This document shows, in pieces, positions 57,040 to 64,000 of a stretch of 64,000 nucleotides of DNA. The DNA lies in assembly GCA_963682025.1 (NCBI GenBank), contig OY821520.1, forward strand, positions 237,284,364 through 237,348,363. The letters are read 5' to 3'. Both the position numbers and the translations under genes were made by a program. Numbering within the stretch: the stretch's first letter is position 1; each line of letters opens with the position of its first letter. The notes under the pieces are model-generated. The model did no database searches. It was not told the DNA's origin and saw only the letters and a program-made list of their open reading frames with translations. Source of the stretch: Cordilura impudica (Eukaryota; Arthropoda; Insecta; Diptera; Scathophagidae).

Positions 57040-58064
57040 AACAAAACAAATTTTGTGAAAAGAACCTTAAACAAACAATTTGCCTAAAATTAGATGAAAT
57101 CAAAAATGACGTTGATAAATTTTAATAATTATAGGTCTTTGAGAGTGATAAAAGTTAGGGAACCTCTATTTTTTTAGTACTAAACGAACGAATGCAAAAT
57201 TCAAATAGACCTCCCTTTTGTATTCAATGTCAATATTTTTGATTATATTTTATGAATCGAAAAGTTTTTGTTTATTTAGTCTATTGCAGAAAACAACAAA
57301 ACTAAAAACGACGATCATCAGAAAAAAAACAATTGTTGGTTGTATGATATTAAAACTTAAATCGTCGTAATTATCAATAGCATCTGCCAGAGTCTGATCT
57401 CTAATCAGTTGTGTTACGTTAATTATGATAATTCTTTTAAAATTGTTGGTTTATAAGTAAAAATAGTACATAAATAACTATAAATAAAATTGTTATTGTT
57501 AAAGGTGTCTTAATAGCAACAACAATACAAAACATTGGGTTTGGATGCCGGTGATAATGCTGTCGCTGCTACTGCTGTCGCTGCTGATTCTCAAGCGGAA
57601 GTAAACGATACAAAAATATATTTAAATATTGTTACCTTAGGTAATATATTAGAGTATTAATTTAAATTTGCTTGAAGATTAAAACAAATTTTTAAATCAT
57701 GATTAAATTCTGATTTGTAAATTATGATTTCGTAAAAGGTAATTTACTGCAGAAAAGTGAAGACTATAAAAATTAAGACAGCCTTTGTATATGTTGAAAA
57801 TTCCATCTCAGCTTTATATAACTTGTTTGAAGATGTCTTTGAGAAGACCTAAATTTTCAGAATTTAATCACATTTGCATATTATTTCACATTTTTGAGAA
57901 TGTTTTTGAACTAATTATTTTTCAAATACTAAAAAAAATACAAGAACGTTTGCTACATTTCAAAGAATTAATTCTTGTCGAAAAAAATTTGTTGAAAATT
58001 TTATGTGTTTTATCTCATTTGAAGGACAATATTTTACTCCCAAAAAAGAATGTTTTAGTAATTT
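57040..58064. other. AT-rich DNA with a short GCTGTC-rich run
   Basis: No gene. A GCTGTCGCTGCTACT-like run at 57558-57590 is the only GC-rich patch. A 106-codon frame at 57785 runs into the Helentron-like end and is not supported. Confidence 0.4.
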
Positions 58065-58982
58065 TTTTATACCCTCCACACGTCAGTGGCAGAGGGTATA
58101 TATAGGTTTGTCATTCCGTTTGTAACGCATCGAAAAACTAATTTCCGACCCCATAAAGTATAGATATTCTTGATCCTTATCACAGCTCGAGTCGATATAG
58201 CGATGTCCGTCTGTCCGTCTGTCTGTTGAAATCACGCTCATTCACAAAAAAAGCCATCTAACTGGATAAGGTTACAAAAATATCATTTGCCATAATTCCC
58301 AGCAGGTTGGTATTGAAAATGGGCTACATCGGGCATCATTGTGATTAGATACGAGCAAAAATATGTAGATATCTCTAAAAAACATAACATAAAACCCAGT
58401 GTGTTTGTTGTAACAGTTTAGTGGTTGAACATAATAATTGTACCACAACATAAAAAAATGCCAATAAAAATATTATGCATATATTAACAATACCAAGAAC
58501 ACAATAACATAGCTCATGTTAGTAGTATTGCCACATATTTTTTTTATCATTATCACGTTATAATAAAAAAAATCGCCAATATGAAAGAAAAAATGAAAAC
58601 GAAAAATGGAAATTTTCCATTATTGGAAAATGGAGAATGAGAAATAAAAATGGAAAATGAAAAACGGAAAATGGGAAATGTAAAATAGAAAATGAAAAAT
58701 GGAGAATAGAAAATGGAAAATGAAAAAAGAAAATTGAAAAATGAAAAATGAAAAATGGAAAATAGAAAATGAAAAATGGAGAATGGAAAATGGAAAATGA
58801 AAAACGGAAAATGAAAAATGTAAAATAGAAAATGGAGAATGGAAAATGAAAATTGAAAAATGGAAAATGAAAATTGAAAAATGGAAAATGAAAATTGAAA
58901 AATGGAAAATGGAAAGTGAAAATGGAAAACGAAAACTGAATTATGTAAAATGGAAAATGGAAAATGAAAATTGCAAAATGAA

Positions 58983-59013
<31 letters not shown>

Positions 59014-59660
59014 TGAAAAATGAAAAATGGAAAATAAAAATTGAAGAATGAGAAATGACTAATGGAAAATGGAAATTGAAAAATTAAAAATGAAAAATGG
59101 AAAATGAAAATTGAAAAATGGAAAATGAAAATTGAAAAATGAATATTAAAAAATGAAAAGTGGAAAATGGAAAACGCAAAATGGAAAATGGAAATGGAAA
59201 AATGAAAATTGAAAAATGGAAAATGAAAAATGGAAATTGAAAAATGGAAATTGAAAAATGGAAAATGCAAAATGGAAAATGGAAAATGAAAATTGGAAAA
59301 TGGAAAATGAAAAATGAAAATTGAAAAATTAAAAATGTAAAATGAAAAATGTAAAATGGGAATTGAAAAATGAAAAATTGAAAATGAAAATTGAAATATG
59401 AAAATGGAAAATTGAAAAATGGAAAATGGAAAATGAAAAATGGAAATTGAAAAATGGAAAATGCAAAATGGAAAATGGAAAATGAAAATTGGAAAATGGA
59501 AAATGAAAAATGAAAATTGAAAAATTAAAAATGTAAAATGAAAAATGTAAAATGGAAATTGAAAAATGAAAAATTGAAAATGAAAATTGAAATATGAAAA
59601 TGGAAAATGAAAATTGAAAAATGGAAAATGGAAAATTGAAAATGAAAATTGAAAAAAAGA

Positions 59661-59691
<31 letters not shown>

Positions 59692-60290
59692 TGAAAAATT
59701 AAAAATGGAAAATGAAAAATGGCAACTGAAAAATGGAAAATGCAAAATGGAAAATGGAAAATGAAAATTGAAAAATAAAAATAGAAAAATTAAAAATGTA
59801 AAATGAAAAATGTAAAATGGAAATTGAAAAATGAAAAATTGAAAATTGAAAATGAAAATTGAAATATGAAAATGGAAAATGAAAATTGAAAAATGGGAAA
59901 TGGAAAATTGAAAACGAAAATTGAAAAATAGAAAATGGAAAATGAGAATTGAAAAATGGAAAATGGAAAATGAAAATTGAAAAATGAAAAGTTAAGAATT
60001 AAAAATTAAAAAAGGAAAATGAAATATAACAAATGAAAAATGGAAAATGGAAAATGAAAAATGGAAAATGAAAAATGAAAAATGAAAAACGGAAAATGAA
60101 AAATGGAAAACGAAAACTAAAACTGAAAAATTAAAAATGGAAAATGAAAATTGAAAAATGAAATATGGAAAATGAAAATTGAAAAATGAAAAATGGAAAA
60201 TGAAAAATTAAAAATGGAAAATGGAAAATGAATAATGAAAATTAAAAAATGAAAGATGAAATTAAAAATTAAAAAATAAAAATTAATTTA
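58065..60290 (-). mobile_element. Helentron-like element type 2, copy C
   Basis: Minus-strand copy whose 3' end (ATACCCTCCACACGTCAGTG, then GCAGAGGGTATA) begins at about 58069. The conserved block to about 58575 includes the GTCCGTCTGTCCGTCTGTCTG core. An ATGAAAA/ATGGAAAATG array to about 60285 follows. Then, instead of a TTAAAAA array and a 5' end, the sequence flips strand into copy E. Confidence 0.78.
58600..60285 (-). repeat. ATGGAAAATG/AAAATTG degenerate array
   Basis: A-rich on plus, the reverse complement of the TTTTCCAT arrays. A block of about 240 bp recurs (59260-59400, 59470-59600 and 59750-59880 share long variant strings), showing higher-order duplication. Confidence 0.85.
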
Positions 60291-60295
60291 AACTT

Positions 60296-63150
60296 TTAAT
60301 TTTTTATTTTTAATTTTTAATTTTTAATTTTTAATTTTTAATTTTTAATTTTTAATTTTTAATTTTTTAATTTTTAATTTTTAATTTTTAGTTTCTAGTT
60401 TTTAATTTTTCATTTTTAATTCTAAATTTTTAATTTTTAATTTTTAATTTTTAATTTTTAATTTTTAATTTTTAATTTTTAATTTTTAATTCTTAATTTT
60501 TAGTTTTTAGTTTTTAATTTTTAATTTTTAATTTTTAATTTTTAATTTTTAATTTTTAATTTTTAATTTTTAATTTTTAATTTCTAGTTTTTAATTTTTA
60601 ATTTCTAATTTTTAATTTTTAATTTTTAATTTTTAATTTTTAATTTTTAATTTTTAATTTTTAATTTTTAATTTTTAATTTTTAATTTTTAATTTTTAAT
60701 TTTTAATTTTTAATTTTTAATTTTTAATTTTTAATTTTTAATTTTTAATTTTTAATTTTTAATTTTTAATTTTTAATTTTTAATTTTTAATTTTTAATTT
60801 TTAATTGTTAATTTTTAATTTTTAATTTCTAGTTTTTAATTTTTAATTTCTAATTTTTAATTTTTAAAATTTAATTTTTAATTTTTAATTTTTAATTTTT
60901 AATTTTTGATTTTTAATTTTTAATTTTTAATTTTTAATTTTTAATTTTTAATTTTTAATTTTTAATTTTTAATTTTTAATTTTTAATTTTTAATTTTTAA
61001 TTTTTAATTTTTAATTTTTAATTTTTAATTTTTAATTTTTAAGTTTTAATTTTTAATTTTTAATTTTTAATTTTTAGTTTTTAATTTTTAATTTTTAATT
61101 TTTAATTTTTAATTTTTAATTTTTAGTTTTTAATTTTTAATTTTTAATTTTTAATTTTTAGTTTTTAATTTATAATTTTTAATTTTTAATTTTTAATTTT
61201 TAATTTTTTATTTTTAATTTTTAATTTTTAATTTTAAATTTTTAATTTTTTTTTTAATTTTTAATTTTTAATTTTTAATTTTTAATTTTTAATTTTTAAT
61301 TTTTAATTTTTAATTTTTAATTTTTAATTTTTAATTCTTAATTTTTAGTTTTTAGTTTTTAATTTTTAATTTTTAATTTTTAATTTTTAATTTTTAATTT
61401 TTAATTTTTAATTTTTAATTTTTAATTTTTAATTTTTAATTTTTAATTTTTAATTTTTAATTTTTAAGTTTTAATTTTTAATTTTTAATTGTTTATTTTT
61501 TATTTTTTAATTTTTAATTTTTAATTTTTAATTTTTAATTTTTAATTTTTAATTTTTAATTTTTAATTTTTAATTTTTAATTTTTAATTTTTAATTTTTA
61601 ATTTTTAATTTTTAATTTTTAATTTTCAATTTTTAATTTTTAATTTTTAATTTTTAATTTTTAATTTTTAATTTTTAATTTTTAATTTTTAATTTTTAAT
61701 TTTTAATTTTTAATTTTTAATTTTTAATTTTTAATTTTTAATTTTTAATTTTTAATTTTTAGTTTTTAATTTTTAATTTTTGATTTTTAATTTTTAATTT
61801 TTAATTTTTAATTTTTAATTTTTAATTTTTAATTTTTAATTTTTAATTTTTAATTTTTAATTTTTAGTCTTTAATTTTTAATTTTTAATTTTTAATTTTT
61901 AATTTTTAGTTTTTAATTTTTAATTTTTAATTTTTAATTTTTAATTTTTAATTTTTAATTTTTAATTTTTAATTTTTTAATTTTTAATTTTTAATTTTTA
62001 ATTTTTCATTTTTCATTTTTCATTTTTCATTTTTCATTTTTAATTTTTAATTTTTAATTTTTAATTCTTTATTTTTAGTTTTTAATTTTTAATTTTTAAT
62101 TTTTAATTTTTAATTTTTAATTTTTAATTTTTAATTTTTAATTTTTAATTTTTAATTTTTAATTTTTAATTTTTAATTTTTAATTTTTAATTTTTAATTT
62201 TTAATTTTTAATTTTTAATTTTTAAGTTTTAATTTTTAATTTTTAATTTTTAATTTTTAGTTTTTAATTTTTAATTTTTAATTTTTAATTTTTAATTTTT
62301 AATTTTTAGTTTTTAATTTTTAATTTTTAATTTTTAATTTTTAGTTTTTAATTTATAATTTTTAATTTTTAATTTTTAATTTTTAATTTTTTATTTTTAA
62401 TTTTTAATTTTTAATTTTAAATTTTTAATTTTTTTTTTAATTTTTAATTTTTAATTTTTAATTTTTAATTTTTAATTTTTAATTTTTAATTTTTAATTTT
62501 TAATTTTTAATTTTTAATTTTTAATTTTTAATTTTTAATTTTTAATTTTTAATTTTTAATTTTTAATTTTTAATTTTTAATTTTTAATTTTTAATTTTTA
62601 ATTTTTAATTTTTAATTTTTAATTTTTAATTTTTAATTTTTAATTTTTAATTTTTAATTTTTAATTTTTAATTTTTAATTTTTAATTTTTAATTTTTAGT
62701 TTTTAATTTATAATTTTTAATTTTTAATTTTTAATTTTTAATTTTTAATTTTTAATTTTTAATTTTTAATTTTTAATTTTTAATTTTTAATTTTTAATTT
62801 TTATTTTTAATTTTTAATTTTTAATTTTTAATTTTTAATATTTAATTTTTAATTTTTAATTTTTAATTTTTAATTTTTAATTTTTAATTTTTAATTTTTA
62901 ATTTTTAATCTTTAATTTTTAATTTTTAATTTTTAATTTTTAATTTTTAATTTTTAATTTTTAATTTTTAATTTTTAATTTTTAATTTTTAATTTTTAAT
63001 TTTTAATTTTTAATTTTTAATTTTTAATTTTTAATTTTTAATTTTTAATTTTTAATTTTTAATTTTTAATTTTTAATTATTAATTTTTAATTTTTAATTT
63101 TTAATTTTTAATTTTTAATGTTTAATTTTTAATTTTTAATTTTTAATTTT
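60296..63150 (+). repeat. (TTTTTAA)n array, about 2.85 kb
   Basis: About 400 units with variants. A segment of roughly 1.1 kb is duplicated: the marker sequence with TTTTTAGTTTTTAATTTATAA and a run of T before TTTAATTTT occurs near 61150-61255 and again near 62340-62440. Confidence 0.93.
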
Positions 63151-63179
63151 TAACATTTAAGTTTTAATTATTAATTTAT

Positions 63180-63517
63180 AATTTTTCATTTTTCATCTTT
63201 CATTACTCATTTTTCAATCTTAATTTTTCATTTTCCATTTTCCATTTCTTAATTTTTCCATTTTTCAATTTTCATTTTGCATGTTTCATTTTCCATTTTT
63301 CATATTTCATTTTCCATTTTTAATTTTCAATTTTAAGTTTTCATTATTCATTTTCCACCTTCCATTTTTAATTTTTAATTTTCCATTTATCAATTTTCAT
63401 TTTTCATTTTTAATTTTTCAATTTTCATTTTCCATTTTTCATTTTTCAATTTTCATTTTCCATTTTTCATTTTTCAATTTTCATTTTCTATTTTTAATTT
63501 TTCAGTTTTTATTTTCC

Positions 63518-63548
<31 letters not shown>

Positions 63549-63810
63549 ATTCATTTTCCATTTTCCGTTTTTCACTTTTCAATTTTATTTTCCAATTTCC
63601 ATTTTTATTTTTCAATTTTCATTTTCCAATTTTCATTTTTCAATTTTCAATTTTCATTTTCCATTCTTCATTTTTCAATTTTCCTTTTTCCATTTTTCAA
63701 TTCTCTTTTACATTTTCCATTTTGCATTTTCCATTTTTTTATTTTCATTTTGCATTTTCCATTTTCCATTTTCCATTTTTCATTTTCCATTTTATATTTT
63801 TCAATTTTCA

Positions 63811-63841
<31 letters not shown>

Positions 63842-64000
63842 TTAATTTTTCAATTTTCATTTTTCATTTTTCAATTTTCATTTTCCACTTTTAATTTTCC
63901 ATTTTCCATTTTTTAATTTTCATTTTCCATTTTTCAATTTTCATTTTCCATTTTTCATTTTTCAATTTTCATTTTCCATTTCATTTTCCATTTTTCATTT
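63180..64000 (+). repeat. TTTTCAT/TTTTCCAT array to the window end
   Basis: Same type as 31021-32610. The 211-codon Phe/Ile/His/Ser frame at 63281 is a by-product. Confidence 0.85.

Larger units (their letters stand above)
60296..64000 (+). mobile_element. Helentron-like element type 2, copy E (array part), runs off window
   Basis: Only the internal arrays are present: (TTTTTAA)n then TTTTCAT, in the same order as copies A and B on the plus strand. No 5' end hairpin is seen at the junction, and the 3' end lies beyond the window. Assignment to this family rests on array type and order. Confidence 0.6.

Noticed and set aside
57785..58105. 106-codon frame
   Set aside because: Runs from AT-rich DNA into a Helentron-like terminus. 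No homology recognised.

Overview
The window is an AT-rich stretch of eukaryotic nuclear DNA, most likely from a higher fly (Diptera, Brachycera; probably calyptrate). The evidence is two intact single-exon GMC oxidoreductase genes of the insect glucose-dehydrogenase-like type, DINE-1/Helentron-like interspersed elements with (GACG)n cores, a rosa-type (DD41D) mariner, Transib elements and insect non-LTR retrotransposons. Species cannot be fixed from the sequence alone. There is no sign of bacterial gene organisation.

Only two genes look intact: a GMC oxidoreductase at 3599-5452 (minus) and a paralogue at 34089-35957 (plus). They are divergently oriented and about 28.6 kb apart. Everything else is mobile DNA, decayed mobile DNA or tandem repeat.

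Layout. 1-2656: a decayed Transib (RAG1-like) transposase copy with a clear right end. 3.6-5.5 kb: GMC gene 1. 6.2-6.4 kb: a tRNA-derived SINE. 7.46-9.41 kb: a second Transib copy inserted in a mariner fragment. 9.41-11.2 kb: a non-LTR element with an RNase H domain, split by a 510-bp hAT-type MITE. 11.4-17.4 kb: a second non-LTR element (ORF1 plus endonuclease-RT) split by a mariner and by two Helentron-like elements. 17.4-18.6 kb: an RNase H LINE tail and a fold-back MITE. 18.6-21.4 kb: degenerate repeats, a transposase relic and an RT relic carrying a perfect 83-bp palindrome. 21.4-24.9 kb: a terminal-inverted-repeat element stuffed with AT minisatellite and carrying two nested Helentron-like copies. 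24.9-26.0 kb: a hAT relic. 29.4-33.1 kb and 37.5-42.1 kb: two Helentron-like elements bloated by kilobase arrays of a 7-bp unit. The second also carries an inserted element with a 2.7-kb array of a 21-bp unit that is translatable as one 895-codon frame. 44.5-49.4 kb: a Tigger/pogo element interrupted by a third, divergent Transib with RSS-like CACAGTG ends, itself interrupted by a Helentron-like copy. 50.9-52.4 kb: a Helitron with a duplicated 3' end and an inserted MITE. 52.5-57.0 kb: another terminal-inverted-repeat minisatellite element, two MITEs and A-rich DNA. 58.1-64.0 kb: two Helentron-like elements in inverted orientation whose arrays fill the rest of the window.

The window reads as a pair of divergent GMC paralogues separated and flanked by nested transposons. 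The main unusual theme is that unrelated non-autonomous element families repeatedly contain, and have apparently amplified, T/A-strand-biased minisatellites. The nesting gives a relative insertion chronology. No gene network beyond the two GMC enzymes is supported.
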